A stretch of DNA of 36,346 bases from an uncultured Spirochaetales bacterium (GCA_949285785.1 CASEAG010000011.1:1-36346); one strand, 5' to 3'. Positions 1 to 9,699 are shown, numbered from the stretch's first letter. The notes: generated by a model from the letters alone, not told the origin. Made by a program: numbers and translations.

Positions 1-2830
1 CGAACAGTATGATGCCGTTGTTGACCGCCGTTCCGCCAAGGGTTATGACGCCGAGCATCGACAGCAGGTTCAGGGTGCTTCCCGATGCGATCAGGGCGAT
101 TGCGACGCCTATGAAGCAGAACGGTATGGTCAGCATGACTATGACCGGCTGGTCGAAGCGCTCGAACTGGAAGACCATAACCATGAAGACCAGGAAGAAG
201 CCAATGAGCATTGCGGCTATGATGGGCACCATGATGTCCTCGATCAGGCTTCCAACGCCTCCTGTCCTGGTGGTGACCCCGTCGGCCAGGGGGTTCTCGT
301 CGAGGTAGCTGGACAGGCGCTCCCTGATGCGGGCGGAGTCCTCCGTGGTGGTGGCCGCGTTGAGGCTTATGGTGTTGGCCCTGTCGGTGTGGTTGATCTG
401 GCTGATCGTGTTCTCGACGCCGAGCGAGGCGATGGCTGCATAGCTTACCGCCGTGCCGGCCTGTGTGGTGACCTTGAGGCGTGCAAGCACATCCTCGTCC
501 ATCGGGGAACCCATCACGTCGCTTTCGAGCCTGATGTCGTAGCGCTCGCCCGTGGCGGGGTCAGAGTATATTCCGCAGTCCATTCCGTTGAAGAGGATCG
601 CCGTGGTCGTTCCCGCCTCGTAGCTCGTCAGTCCCAGGGATGACAGCAGGTCGTTCGAGGCGTCGATGACGGCCGAGTACGAATCGTAGGAGGAGTCCAT
701 TGTCACGGACAGGACCTCGGGGTCCCGCTCCAGTGCGGCCTTGACGCGTTCGGCCTCGACGTACAGCATCTCCATGTCCTCGCCGACGAGCGTGATGCCG
801 TAGCCACCGCCTCCCGAGACGTAGCTGACCAGGTTGTCGAAGCCTCCGTTGAGGACCTCCACGTCGACATCCGTCATGCTCTCGTCGAGAGCCGCCTTGA
901 CGATGTTCATGATCGTGTGCACATCGCGTCCCTCGTCCCTCTGTGCGACCGGTGGCAGGACGACGCGTATGCTGCCGTTGGACGAGGTCGATGCGAAGCT
1001 CAGTCCGCTGGTCTGGCCCACCGTGGTGACGATGGTGCGCACCTCCGGAACGAGCGAGCGTACGATCGTCTCGGCCTCGTCCAGCTTGGCCTGGCTCATC
1101 TCCATGGTGTTGCTCGACGGGAAGTACAGGTTGACGTAGAACTCGCTGTTGTCGGTGGACGGGATGAACGCGATGCCCAGCTGCATGACGGCCCATACCG
1201 TCACCACCAGCAGGACGATGGAGATCATGATGACGAACTTGCGGTTCCTGAGCACCCAGGCCACGGCACGGCCGTACAGCACGACCAGCCTGTCCGCCGT
1301 CCGGGTGATGACGTTGTCCGTGATCTTCCTCTCGTCCTCCTTCAGGAGCTTCTTGAGCAGGTAGGGGATGATGACTATGGCCACGATGCATGACGCCGAC
1401 AGGGCGAACATGAACGTCAATGCCACGTCGTGCATGATCTGGCCGCCCAGGCCGTCGACGAAGAGTATCGGGACGAAGACTATGACCGTGGTGATCGCGC
1501 TGCCGAGTATCGACACGCCCACTTCGTCGGCGCCCTTGAATATGCTCTGGTTGACAGTGTAGAGGAATCTTCCGTCCTTCCTGGTCTGCCAGTGCTTGTA
1601 GATCTGCTCCAGCATGACGATCGAGCCGTCGACGATCGCTCCCAGGGCGACGACCATGCCGGTGATGCTCATCAGGCTTATCGAGATTCCGCTGGTCCAC
1701 ATGGCGATGAAGGTGAAGAAGATCGACAGCGGCATCGATATCGCGATCGTGAGGGTGGCCTGGATGTTGCCCAGGATGAGGAATATGACCAGCACGGCCA
1801 CGATGACGCCCATGATGCCGGATTCTATGACGGTGGACAGCGATGCGCTTATGGTGCGGGCGTCCTCGCTGATGATGTTGAAGCGCACGGCGCCGTTCAT
1901 GGCCGCCTCCTCGCGCTCGAGGATGTCCTTGACGGCGGATGTGATGTCCATCGTGTTGCCGTCAGCCCTCTTGTTCACGTCGACCTGGATGATGTTCCGT
2001 CCGTTGCTCCGGACCACGGTGTCGGGCTCTCTGGCCACCAGACGGACATCGGCGACGTCCTGGAGCCTTATCAGCGTGCCGTCCTCACCGGCTCCCACAG
2101 TCAGGTTCCCGATGTCGTCCAGACTCTTGTATTCGCCGTCGAAGCGCAGCGACGAGCTGCGTCCTTCGTATGTCGTCATGTCGAGCGGAAGGTTCGTGTT
2201 GCTGTATCCCAGAATCTGGTAGACCGCCAGCGGCGAGACGCCGAGGGCATCGAGTCTGCCGGTGTCCAGGGTGACGACCACCTCCATGTCGCTGCCTCCG
2301 CTGACGCTGACGCTGCTGACGCCGGCGATCTGCGTGATCTGCGGGACCACAGTGTCGTTCACGTAGGATGTCACGCCAGCCAGGTCCGCTCCTCCTTCGA
2401 CGGAGAACGAGAGGATCGGCAGCATCTCGGTGCCGCCTACCAGGGCCGTCGGCTTGCCCTGCAGCCCGGAGGGAAGCTGGGCCTCCAGCTCGTCTATCCT
2501 GTTGCGCACCTCGTCCAGCTGGTCGTACACGTCGACGCCGTCGGCGAACTGTATCTGTACGACTCCGACGCTGGAGTAGGCGTTGCTGGTCATCGAGTCG
2601 AAGTCGGGCAGGGTGGCGAAGTTCTCCTCGAGAACGTCTATGACATCGCTCTCCACCTGCTCGGCGCTGGCTCCGGGGTATACCGTGAACACTATGACCG
2701 TGGGCATGTTAAGGCCGCTGATGAACTCTATGTTCATCGTCGACAGCGACAGGACGCCGAAGAGCACCAGGGCGATGAGGATCATCGTTATGTATACGGG
2801 ATGACGTACCGCAAGACGAGCGCTCTTCAC
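1..2830 (-). CDS. RND efflux permease (AcrB-like), 3' end cut by window
   Basis: Inner-membrane proton-driven drug or lipid exporter of the RND family. About 943 codons are visible; the last part of the C-terminal membrane bundle lies beyond the left edge. A start-proximal membrane helix (VYITMILIALVLFGVLSL) leads into a porter domain with the family pattern YPGASAEQVESDV. The TM4 region reads GMVVALGAIVDGSIVMLEQI, with one Asp followed by Gly where AcrB has an Asp pair. The visible end, LGGTAVNNGIILF, is the typical TM11 region. The GTG start at 2830 lies 1 nt past the stop of the adaptor gene and uses the GGAG inside the adaptor's last codons, so the two are translationally coupled. Substrate cannot be told. 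Family call is firm. Confidence 0.93.
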   Translation of the reverse strand, partial: MKSARLAVRHPVYITMILIALVLFGVLSLSTMNIEFISGLNMPTVIVFTVYPGASAEQVESDVIDVLEENFATLPDFDSMTSNAYSSVGVVQIQFADGVDVYDQLDEVRNRIDELEAQLPSGLQGKPTALVGGTEMLPILSFSVEGGADLAGVTSYVNDTVVPQITQIAGVSSVSVSGGSDMEVVVTLDTGRLDALGVSPLAVYQILGYSNTNLPLDMTTYEGRSSSLRFDGEYKSLDDIGNLTVGAGEDGTLIRLQDVADVRLVAREPDTVVRSNGRNIIQVDVNKRADGNTMDITSAVKDILEREEAAMNGAVRFNIISEDARTISASLSTVIESGIMGVIVAVLVIFLILGNIQATLTIAISMPLSIFFTFIAMWTSGISISLMSITGMVVALGAIVDGSIVMLEQIYKHWQTRKDGRFLYTVNQSIFKGADEVGVSILGSAITTVIVFVPILFVDGLGGQIMHDVALTFMFALSASCIVAIVIIPYLLKKLLKEDERKITDNVITRTADRLVVLYGRAVAWVLRNRKFVIMISIVLLVVTVWAVMQLGIAFIPSTDNSEFYVNLYFPSSNTMEMSQAKLDEAETIVRSLVPEVRTIVTTVGQTSGLSFASTSSNGSIRVVLPPVAQRDEGRDVHTIMNIVKAALDESMTDVDVEVLNGGFDNLVSYVSGGGGYGITLVGEDMEMLYVEAERVKAALERDPEVLSVTMDSSYDSYSAVIDASNDLLSSLGLTSYEAGTTTAILFNGMDCGIYSDPATGERYDIRLESDVMGSPMDEDVLARLKVTTQAGTAVSYAAIASLGVENTISQINHTDRANTISLNAATTTEDSARIRERLSSYLDENPLADGVTTRTGGVGSLIEDIMVPIIAAMLIGFFLVFMVMVFQFERFDQPVIVMLTIPFCFIGVAIALIASGSTLNLLSMLGVITLGGTAVNNGIILF

Positions 2831-2831
2831 C

Positions 2832-3890
2832 TCACATCTCCTTCACGACGACGCTCTCGCCGTCCAGTATGGTGTTCTGTCCGTCGATCACGAAATCCTT
2901 GTCCTCATAGCCCGCCGGGGCGGCGAACCATCCGTCCGAATGGACGGCATCGTAGGGGGCGATGTAGTGCGCCACGCCGTCCTCGACGTAGTACAGCGAG
3001 CCGTCGGCCTTCATCGTCGATTCCGGCAGGGCGTACACGTTCTCGTCCACGGCGTATGTGATCGTGACCTTGACGTACATGCCGATCGTGAAGCCTTCGC
3101 TCTCGTCGAGAGCCGCCTTCATCGTGAAGGTCTTCGTGGACGGGTCGATGTATGGAGCGATCGAGACGAGCGATGCCCCGGTCGTCGGACCTCCGTTCTG
3201 GCCTGCTATGGCGATCGTCAGGTCGTCTCCGGCCTGGCTGAAGAGGGCGTAGTATTTCTCCGGGACGGCTATGTCCACCGTCAGGTGGTCCGTGTCGGCG
3301 ATCACCGCTACCGGTGTCTGCGTGCCTGCCGGGGCTCCGACACTGCTGTCGGCCATTATGACCGTTCCGGACACGCTGGCCTTGACGTCGGTGTAGGACA
3401 GCTGGAGCTGTGCAAGTTCAAGCTGCGCCTGTGCCGCATCGCGCTGGCTGCGCACCGTGTCCAGCTCCTGCGCCGTGGCGGCTCCGGACTCGGAAAGCCG
3501 GACCAGACGGTCGTATGAGCTGTCGTATGCGCTCGCCGCCGCCTCGGCCTGTGCCAGCTGCAGCCGGTATGGTTCCTTGTCGATCACGGCGAGGACCTGG
3601 TCCTTGACGACCCTGTCGCCGGCCTTGACGTCATAAGACTCGATGGTTCCGCTGACGAATGGGACCACCGGGACCATCGTGTCGGACATCACATAGGACG
3701 ACAGGGTGACGCTTTGGGCGAGGTCACGCCTCTCGGCCCTGGTGACGACCACCGACCTCAGGGCGGGCGTGTAGGTCTCCACCGTGCGCGAATCGAAGAA
3801 CATCTTCAAAGCGATGACCGCCAGAATGACGATGATGGCGAAGATGACGAATTTCAATACTCCTGCAAGACGATTTCCCTTATGGCTCAT
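2832..3890 (-). CDS. RND membrane-fusion (periplasmic adaptor) protein
   Basis: HlyD/AcrA-type adaptor, 352 aa, bridging the RND pump encoded directly downstream to an outer-membrane channel. Residues 10-28 form a single N-terminal membrane anchor. A split lipoyl/barrel region follows (VPFVSGTIESYDVKAGDRVVKDQVLAVID near 75-105, and DVKASVSGTVIMADSSVGAP near 170-190) flanking an alpha-helical hairpin rich in Ala, Gln and Leu (about 110-165). A beta-barrel and membrane-proximal domain make up the rest. No outer-membrane factor gene is visible in the window. The ATG at 3890 has no Shine-Dalgarno; an extended -10 box lies only 9 nt upstream, so the transcript may start almost at the start codon. 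Confidence 0.92.
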   Translation of the reverse strand: MSHKGNRLAGVLKFVIFAIIVILAVIALKMFFDSRTVETYTPALRSVVVTRAERRDLAQSVTLSSYVMSDTMVPVVPFVSGTIESYDVKAGDRVVKDQVLAVIDKEPYRLQLAQAEAAASAYDSSYDRLVRLSESGAATAQELDTVRSQRDAAQAQLELAQLQLSYTDVKASVSGTVIMADSSVGAPAGTQTPVAVIADTDHLTVDIAVPEKYYALFSQAGDDLTIAIAGQNGGPTTGASLVSIAPYIDPSTKTFTMKAALDESEGFTIGMYVKVTITYAVDENVYALPESTMKADGSLYYVEDGVAHYIAPYDAVHSDGWFAAPAGYEDKDFVIDGQNTILDGESVVVKEM

Positions 3891-3899
3891 GATGATTAA

Positions 3900-3905
3900 A
3901 GTATA
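3900..3905 (-). promoter_or_regulatory. Extended -10 promoter for the RND operon
   Basis: Read on the minus strand the sequence is TGCTATACT, an extended -10 element (TGn plus TATACT). No good -35 lies at the right distance. The box ends 9 nt before the ATG at 3890, so the 5' leader would be only one or a few nucleotides and has no ribosome binding site. The rest of the gap up to the glnN start at 4217 shows no gene and no clear operator. Confidence 0.5.
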
Positions 3906-4216
3906 GCAATGCCAGTGGGCTGCGGGATATATCCAACATAATCCATCATGTGTTCAAAATTGTACAAATAGTGCGAATTGTGTTTGATTTTGGCTGTCGA
4001 ACGCATAGACGCGTTTCTGTTCATTTTCTCTGATTGATTATTGTAAGTACTTATCCTGCAAGATTTTGCTTCCGTATTGTGTCATGAAGCGGCGACTAGT
4101 GGCCGTGTGGGGCGCTCTGCCATGGGCGGATGCATGTCGGGCTGTGTGCGAATCTTCCCATGCAAGCCTCGATTTTGATAGAGTTTGCTCATCGATCATG
4201 GTTGGAGGCTGGATGT

Positions 4217-6304
4217 ATGGATGATGTGAGTTCCTGGTTCGGATGTCATGTGTTCAACGACGAGGCGATGAGGGTCCGTCTGCCCAAGGACGTCTACAGA
4301 CAGCTGAAGAAGACCGTCGCCGAAGGCAAGGACCTGGACATGAACATCGCCAACAGCGTGGCCCATGCGATGAAGACCTGGGCGATCGAGAACGGTGCGA
4401 CGCACTACACGCACTGGTTCCAGCCCATGACCGGCATAACCGCCGAGAAGCACGAGGCGTTCATCAACCCGGTGGGCGGCGGACGAGTCATCATGGAGTT
4501 CAGCGGTAAGGAGCTGATCAAGGGCGAGCCCGATGCCTCCAGCTTCCCCTCCGGAGGCATCCGCGCCACCTTCGAGGCGCGCGGCTACACGGCCTGGGAC
4601 CCCACCAGCTACGCCTTCATCAAGGACGAGACGCTGTGCATCCCCACGGCGTACTGCTCGTTCTCCGGCGAGGTGCTGGACAAGAAGACCCCGCTGCTGC
4701 GCAGCATGGAGGTCATCGGCGAGGAGGCGGTCAAGATCCTGCACCTGTTCGGACACACGGATGTGAAGAGGGTCATCACCACCGTCGGCGCCGAGCAGGA
4801 GTACTTCCTGATCGACAAGAAGGACTACGAGAGGCGCAAGGACCTCATCTACACCGGACGTACGCTCATAGGTGCCAGGAGCCCGAAGGGCCAGGAGCTC
4901 GAGGACCACTACTTCGGTGCACTGCGCACACGCGTCTCGGCATACATGAAGGACCTGGACCGCGAACTGTGGAAGCTGGGGATCTACGCCAAGACCAGCC
5001 ACAACGAGGCCGCCCCGTGCCAGCACGAGCTAGCCCCGGTCTACACGACCACCAACGTGGCGGTAGACCAGAATCAGCTGACGATGGAGCTGATGAAGAA
5101 GATCGCGGAGAAGCACGGCTTCGCCTGCCTTCTTCACGAGAAGCCCTTCGCCGGGCTCAACGGCTCGGGAAAGCACAACAACTGGTCGCTCACGTCAGAC
5201 ACCGGAATCAATCTCCTGGAGCCGGGCGAGAGTCCGCAGGAGAACGCACAGTTCCTCCTCTTCCTCGTGGCGGTGATAAAGGCCGTAGACGAATACCAGG
5301 ACCTGCTGAGGATCTCCGTGGCATCGGCCGGAAACGACCACAGGCTGGGAGGCTTCGAGGCTCCGCCGGCGATAATCTCGATGTTCCTGGGCGACGAGCT
5401 GACCGAGATACTCGAGGCCATCGCCAGCGGCGGCGTCGTCTCTGGACGGGGAAGGCGTCAGATGAAGCTGGGCGTGCATGTCCTTCCCCCGATCCCCCGC
5501 GACACGACGGACCGCAACAGGACCAGCCCCTTCGCGTTCACCGGCAACAAGTTCGAGTTCCGCATGCTGGGTTCGTCTTTCTCCGTGGCGGATCCCAACA
5601 CGACGCTCAACACGATAGTCGCCGCGTCGCTGAGGGACTTCCACGAGGAGCTCAAGGATGCAAAGGACTTCAACGGGGCGGTGCAGGACCTGGTGAGGAG
5701 GACCTACCGGGAGCATCGCAGAATCGTCTTCAACGGTAACAACTACGCCCCCGAATGGGTGGCCGAGGCCGAGAAGAGGGGACTGCTGAACCTCGTCAGC
5801 TCCCCCGAGGCGTTCGACACCTTCCTGCTGCAGAAGAACGTGGACCTGTTCAGCTCGTTCCACATCTTCAACTCGGTCGAGATGCATGCCCGTTACGAGA
5901 TCCTCAACGAGGAGTACAGCAAGACCGTCCACATCGAGGCGGTGACGCTGGTGGACATGGTCAACAGGGACATCGTCCCCGCCGTCTCGCGCTATTCGAA
6001 GGACCTGGCGGAGAGCATACGGGTCAAGAAGGAGGTCGCACCCGAGCTGGAGTGCAAAGTGGAGACGGACAGGCTCAGGCGCATCTCGGCTCTGCTGGAC
6101 GGGCTGGCGGCCGCATGCGACCATCTGGATGAGCTGGTGGACGAGAGTTCGCGGTGGACGGGAAGCGACCTGGCCCACTTCTGCCAGCGCTTCATCCTTC
6201 CCCAGATGCAGGGCGTCAGGGAGGTCTGTGACCAGCTTGAGCTGATCACGGACCACAGGGCCTGGCCGTACCCGACATACGGCGAGATGCTGTTCTACGT
6301 ATGA
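4217..6304 (+). CDS. glnN: Glutamine synthetase type III
   Basis: ATP-dependent ligation of ammonia to glutamate, the main nitrogen assimilation step. The protein is about 695 aa, the usual length for the large GSIII (GlnN) class and much longer than GSI or GSII. It starts MDDVSSWFGCHVFND. Family motifs include NEAAPCQHELAPVY (about residue 262), GLNGSGKHNNWSL (about 313) and FRMLGSSFSVADPN (about 448). The ATG at 4217 was chosen because GGAGG at 4204-4208 lies 8 nt upstream; an open extension to 4130 has no such site and is not GSIII-like. It stands alone, with no ammonium transporter or PII gene nearby, and ends convergently with the aminopeptidase gene. Confidence 0.95.
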   Translation: MDDVSSWFGCHVFNDEAMRVRLPKDVYRQLKKTVAEGKDLDMNIANSVAHAMKTWAIENGATHYTHWFQPMTGITAEKHEAFINPVGGGRVIMEFSGKELIKGEPDASSFPSGGIRATFEARGYTAWDPTSYAFIKDETLCIPTAYCSFSGEVLDKKTPLLRSMEVIGEEAVKILHLFGHTDVKRVITTVGAEQEYFLIDKKDYERRKDLIYTGRTLIGARSPKGQELEDHYFGALRTRVSAYMKDLDRELWKLGIYAKTSHNEAAPCQHELAPVYTTTNVAVDQNQLTMELMKKIAEKHGFACLLHEKPFAGLNGSGKHNNWSLTSDTGINLLEPGESPQENAQFLLFLVAVIKAVDEYQDLLRISVASAGNDHRLGGFEAPPAIISMFLGDELTEILEAIASGGVVSGRGRRQMKLGVHVLPPIPRDTTDRNRTSPFAFTGNKFEFRMLGSSFSVADPNTTLNTIVAASLRDFHEELKDAKDFNGAVQDLVRRTYREHRRIVFNGNNYAPEWVAEAEKRGLLNLVSSPEAFDTFLLQKNVDLFSSFHIFNSVEMHARYEILNEEYSKTVHIEAVTLVDMVNRDIVPAVSRYSKDLAESIRVKKEVAPELECKVETDRLRRISALLDGLAAACDHLDELVDESSRWTGSDLAHFCQRFILPQMQGVREVCDQLELITDHRAWPYPTYGEMLFYV

Positions 6305-6333
6305 TTGCGCCCGAGTGGGCTGAAACGATGAAT

Positions 6334-6358
6334 GCCGGCAGGGGATGGCCCCACCGGC
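6334..6358. terminator. Hairpin between convergent glnN and aminopeptidase genes
   Basis: Nested stem GCCGG (6334-6338) with CCGGC (6354-6358), and GGGG (6341-6344) with CCCC (6349-6352) around an ATGG loop. On the plus strand it is followed by the pyrimidine-rich ACTCTTTCTCC. It sits in the 85-nt gap between the two stop codons, so it may serve both directions. The U-tract is imperfect. Confidence 0.55.
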
Positions 6359-6389
6359 ACTCTTTCTCCTGGTCTGCCTGTCGCCGCTT

Positions 6390-7700
6390 TCAGGCCTTGA
6401 AGAACGCGCTGTATGCGCTGTATGCGCTTTCTATGTCGTGCACCGCGGTGATCTCCCATGGACTGTGCATGGAAAGCACGCATACGCCGCAGTCGATGAC
6501 GTCCATGCCGTAGTAGGCCGCAAACTTGGCGATCGTGCCGCCTCCACCGACGTCCACCTTCGACATCTCGTTCATCTGGTAGCTGACCTTCGCGTCGTCC
6601 AGGATCTTCCTGAGGTAGGCGATGAACTCCGCATTGGCGTCGCTCGAGCCGCTCTTGCCACGGCTGCCCGTGTACTTTTCGAACGACACGCCGTGTCCCA
6701 TCAGGGAGGCGTTGGCCTTGTCGTACAGCGACGTGTTGTGCGGATCGTATGCCGCCGTGACGTCGCTCGAGAGCATCCTGGAGGCCCTGAGGGCGCGGCG
6801 CAGGTTGAGCGACGAGTATTCGCCGCACTTGTCCATCACCTCGCTGACGATGTTGGCAAGCAGGGCGCTGTCCATGCCGGTCATGCCGACCGAGCCGACC
6901 TCCTCCTTGTCGACAAGAAGCGTGCATGCGGTGGTCTCGAGATCCTGGTCGATGTCGAGGATCGCCTGCAGCGAGGTGTATGCGCACACCCTGTCGTCCT
7001 GTCCGTAGGCCATGACCATCGACGAGTCGAAGCCCAGGCTGCGCGCCCTACCTGCAGGCACGACCTCGAGCTCGGCGGACAGGAAGTCGTCCTCGCAGAT
7101 GCCGTACTGCCTGTGCAGTATGTCCATGATGGCCTTGCGCCCCGCGTCCTTGTCCTCGTCGTTCCTGTTCAGGCCGACGACCAGGTCCAGGTCCTCGCCC
7201 TCGATGAACTCGCCGGCGCTCTTCTTCATCTGCTCCTGGGCCATGTGTGGCAGGATGTCGCTGATGCAGAAGGACATGTCATCCTCGTCCTCTCCCACGA
7301 CGATGTCGACGCGGCTGCCGTCCTTGCGGAACACGACGCCGTGTATTGCCAGGGGCATGGTCACCCACTGGTACTTCTTGATTCCGCCGTAGTAGTGCGT
7401 GTCCAGATAGACGATGCCCTCCTTCTCGAAGAGGGGCTTCATCTTCAGGTCCAGCCTGGGCGAGTCTATGTGGCTGGTGACGAAGCCGATGCCGTCCACC
7501 AGGCTCTTCCTGCCGATGACGAACAGGGCCAGCGATTTCTCGTTGCACACGACGTACACCTTGTCGCCGGGCTTGAGCGAGTCGTATGTGGAGATGTCCC
7601 TGAAGCCCTTCGCCTGGGCCATCTCGAGTGCGGCCGTCACGCACTCCCTTTCCGTCTTCCCGTTGTCGAGAAACGTCTTGTATCCGTTTATGAGATCCAT
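6390..7700 (-). CDS. M18 family aminopeptidase
   Basis: Cytoplasmic di-zinc metallopeptidase that removes N-terminal residues, 436 aa, full length for M18. Family motifs: HIDSPRLDLK (first metal-ligand region), DKEEVGSVGMTGMDS (D-x-E-E-x-G-S catalytic and metal segment), SSDVTAAYDP and, near the C terminus, GVCVLSMHSPWEITAVHD with the conserved MHSP metal-ligand region. The ATG at 7700 is preceded by GGAGGAG about 7 nt upstream; an open extension to 7904 would run through the divergent gene's promoter and is rejected. Single-gene unit. Confidence 0.93.
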   Translation of the reverse strand: MDLINGYKTFLDNGKTERECVTAALEMAQAKGFRDISTYDSLKPGDKVYVVCNEKSLALFVIGRKSLVDGIGFVTSHIDSPRLDLKMKPLFEKEGIVYLDTHYYGGIKKYQWVTMPLAIHGVVFRKDGSRVDIVVGEDEDDMSFCISDILPHMAQEQMKKSAGEFIEGEDLDLVVGLNRNDEDKDAGRKAIMDILHRQYGICEDDFLSAELEVVPAGRARSLGFDSSMVMAYGQDDRVCAYTSLQAILDIDQDLETTACTLLVDKEEVGSVGMTGMDSALLANIVSEVMDKCGEYSSLNLRRALRASRMLSSDVTAAYDPHNTSLYDKANASLMGHGVSFEKYTGSRGKSGSSDANAEFIAYLRKILDDAKVSYQMNEMSKVDVGGGGTIAKFAAYYGMDVIDCGVCVLSMHSPWEITAVHDIESAYSAYSAFFKA

Positions 7701-7746
7701 TGCGCTCTCCTCCATGCAATGGTGATTGTAGCACCGCGCGCCGTGT

Positions 7747-7775
7747 TTGTCACAGCGCGAAAAAGCGTGTACCAT
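7747..7775 (+). promoter_or_regulatory. Promoter, likely giving a leaderless mRNA
   Basis: TTGTCA (7747-7752), a 17-nt spacer, then TACCAT (7770-7775). Seven nucleotides separate the -10 box from the ATG at 7783, which places the expected transcription start on the start codon. No purine-rich ribosome site lies between. Confidence 0.6.
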
Positions 7776-7782
7776 TGACTGC

Positions 7783-8661
7783 ATGGGCGAACGCGAGAGG
7801 AGAAGGATACACACCACCAGCCTGCGCTCCAGCATAAGAGAGCACAAGGCACTGTTCGCCGTATATGTCCTGCTGAGGCTGTCGGTCATCCTGATACTTG
7901 CCACGCAGATCGCCGGCGGAGAGTGGGAGAACGCCTTCTACTGCATCCTGGCCCTGGTGCTGATGTTCGTGCCTTCGTTCATAGAGAACAACTGGCACAT
8001 CGACATCCCCGACACGCTCGAGATCATAGTCCTGCTGTTCATATACGCCGCCGAGATCCTGGGCGAGCTGAGGGCCTACTACATAAGCATACCCTTCTGG
8101 GACACGATGCTGCACACCATCACGGGATTCCTCGCCGCGGCGGTCGGCTTCTCCCTTTGCGACATCTTCAACAGGAACGAGAACATAAAGTTCTCGCTCT
8201 CGCCGTTCTTCCTGGCCTTCGTCGCGTTCTGCTTCTCGATGACCGTGGCGGTGTGCTGGGAGTTCTTCGAGTTCTCCGCCGACCAGCTGCTGGGCAGCGA
8301 CATGCAGAAGGACACGATCATACACACGATCAACACCGTCGAACTCGACGTGACGCGCACCAACCGCGTCGTCACGATCGACGACATAAGCGAGGTGTAC
8401 TTCCAGGACGGCACCGCGCTGGGGCTCGGAGGCTATCTCGACATAGGACTCATAGACACGATGAAGGACCTCTTTGTCAACTTCGTCGGCGCCCTCGTGT
8501 TCTCCTTCATAGGCTACTTCTACACGAAGAACCGGGGGGAGGGGCGCTTCGCGCGCCTGTTCATCCCCACGGTGAAGTACAAGGAGGCCTATGAGGCGAA
8601 GAGGCGTCGTCAGGAGCGGCGGGAGGAGAAGCGGAGGATGAAGGAGGATAAACGGGGATGA
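7783..8661 (+). CDS. YjdF/DUF2238-like integral membrane protein
   Basis: 292 aa multi-pass membrane protein with several helices in residues 20-180 and a long, highly charged C-terminal tail (KRRRQERREEKRRMKEDKRG). Motifs typical of the YjdF/DUF2238 family are FWDTMLHTITGFLAAAVGF, CWEFFEFSADQLLGSDMQKD and DTMKDLFVNFVGALV, each carrying conserved polar residues at membrane edges. Its biochemical role is unknown in the family. The start follows a consensus-like promoter by 7 nt with no Shine-Dalgarno. The stop overlaps the oxidoreductase start (ATGA at 8658-8661), so the two are probably coupled. Confidence 0.75.
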   Translation: MGERERRRIHTTSLRSSIREHKALFAVYVLLRLSVILILATQIAGGEWENAFYCILALVLMFVPSFIENNWHIDIPDTLEIIVLLFIYAAEILGELRAYYISIPFWDTMLHTITGFLAAAVGFSLCDIFNRNENIKFSLSPFFLAFVAFCFSMTVAVCWEFFEFSADQLLGSDMQKDTIIHTINTVELDVTRTNRVVTIDDISEVYFQDGTALGLGGYLDIGLIDTMKDLFVNFVGALVFSFIGYFYTKNRGEGRFARLFIPTVKYKEAYEAKRRRQERREEKRRMKEDKRG

Positions 8662-9650
8662 TCAGAATCGGCATAGTCGGATGCGGGAACATCGCACATA
8701 CGCTTGCAGGCGTGATGAAGAGACTGCCTGAACACATGAGGATCGAGGCCGTCGCGGCACGGGACGGACACAGGGCGCGCTCCTTCGCCGACGAGTTCGG
8801 CGTGGCCAAGGCGTATGGCTCGTACGAGGAGCTCTATTCGGACGACGATGTAGACCTCGTGTACGTCGCCACTCCGCATTCGCACCACATGCAGTGCATG
8901 CTTGACGCGCTCTCACATGGACGCCATGTGCTGTGCGAGAAGGCCTTCTGCGTCAATGCACGACAGGCGGAGGCCGTCTTCGCCCTGGCCAGAGAGCGGC
9001 ATCTGTTCGTCGCCGAGGCCATATGGACCCGCTACATGCCATCGCGCAGGATGATTTCCGACATCATCGACTCTGGCCGCATCGGGCGTGTGACGACCAT
9101 CACGGCCAACCTCGGCTACAGCATAATCCACAAGCCCAGGATCTCGGATCCGGCCCTTGGCGGCGGAGCCCTGCTTGACATCGGCGTCTATCCGCTGAAC
9201 TTCGTCCTCATGGCACGCGAGGGCATAGGTGTGAAGAGCATGATGGGCGGCTGCGTGAAGAGCGATGGTGGCGTCGATGTCCGCAACTCGATCCAGATCG
9301 GGTTCGAGGACTCCAGCCAGGCCGTCATCTTCTCCGATGCAGAGTGCGTCAGCGACCGCAAGGGCATCATCTACGGCACCGGCGGGCGCATCGAGGTGGA
9401 GAACGTCAACAACCCCGAGAGGATCACCGTGTGGTCCGGCGACCGCAATCCGGTGCTTCTGGAGGACATCCCCATAACACATGCCATAGACGGCTACGAA
9501 TACGAGCTGACGAGCGCCTGCCACTCGATAGAGGCGGGGCTTGTGGAGGATCCCCACATGAGCTGGAGCGAGACGCTGAGGGTGCTCCGCTACACCGATG
9601 CGCTCAGACAGGTGTGGGGCATCAGGCTCGCCGACGAGTTCGGGCAGTGA
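8658..9650 (+). CDS. Gfo/Idh/MocA family NAD(P)-dependent oxidoreductase
   Basis: 330 aa. The N-terminal Rossmann domain starts IGIVGCGNIAHTLAGVM (G-x-G-x-x-A). VYVATPHSHHMQCMLDAL and the HVLCEKAF motif, with the conserved EK pair near residue 95, follow. The C-terminal domain has the expected GGGALLDIGVYPLNF segment. This arrangement is closest to dihydrodiol/xylose-dehydrogenase-like members, which act on sugars or polyols, but the substrate cannot be read from sequence. It overlaps the upstream membrane protein by 4 nt. Confidence 0.9.
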   Translation: MIRIGIVGCGNIAHTLAGVMKRLPEHMRIEAVAARDGHRARSFADEFGVAKAYGSYEELYSDDDVDLVYVATPHSHHMQCMLDALSHGRHVLCEKAFCVNARQAEAVFALARERHLFVAEAIWTRYMPSRRMISDIIDSGRIGRVTTITANLGYSIIHKPRISDPALGGGALLDIGVYPLNFVLMAREGIGVKSMMGGCVKSDGGVDVRNSIQIGFEDSSQAVIFSDAECVSDRKGIIYGTGGRIEVENVNNPERITVWSGDRNPVLLEDIPITHAIDGYEYELTSACHSIEAGLVEDPHMSWSETLRVLRYTDALRQVWGIRLADEFGQ

Positions 9651-9656
9651 ACAGGA

Positions 9657-9677
9657 CGGCCTGCACCAGGCAGGCCG
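9657..9677. terminator. Strong hairpin between convergent genes
   Basis: Perfect 8-bp stem CGGCCTGC (9657-9664) and GCAGGCCG (9670-9677) around a 5-nt loop, in the 49-nt gap between the oxidoreductase stop and the ppk1 stop. A further CAGGAC/GTCCTG pair (9652-9657 and 9688-9693) could extend it. There is no U-tract on either side, so it may block 3' decay rather than terminate. Confidence 0.45.
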
Positions 9678-9699
9678 CATACATGATGTCCTGACGGTT

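Noticed and set aside
561-1700. Long minus-strand open frame rich in Arg, His and Gly
   Set aside because: It is a frame shadow of the RND permease, which reads through the region in another minus-strand frame with clear family motifs.
1430-3061. Long plus-strand open frame of 543 codons
   Set aside because: Antisense shadow of the RND genes; its composition is typical of GC-rich shadow frames.
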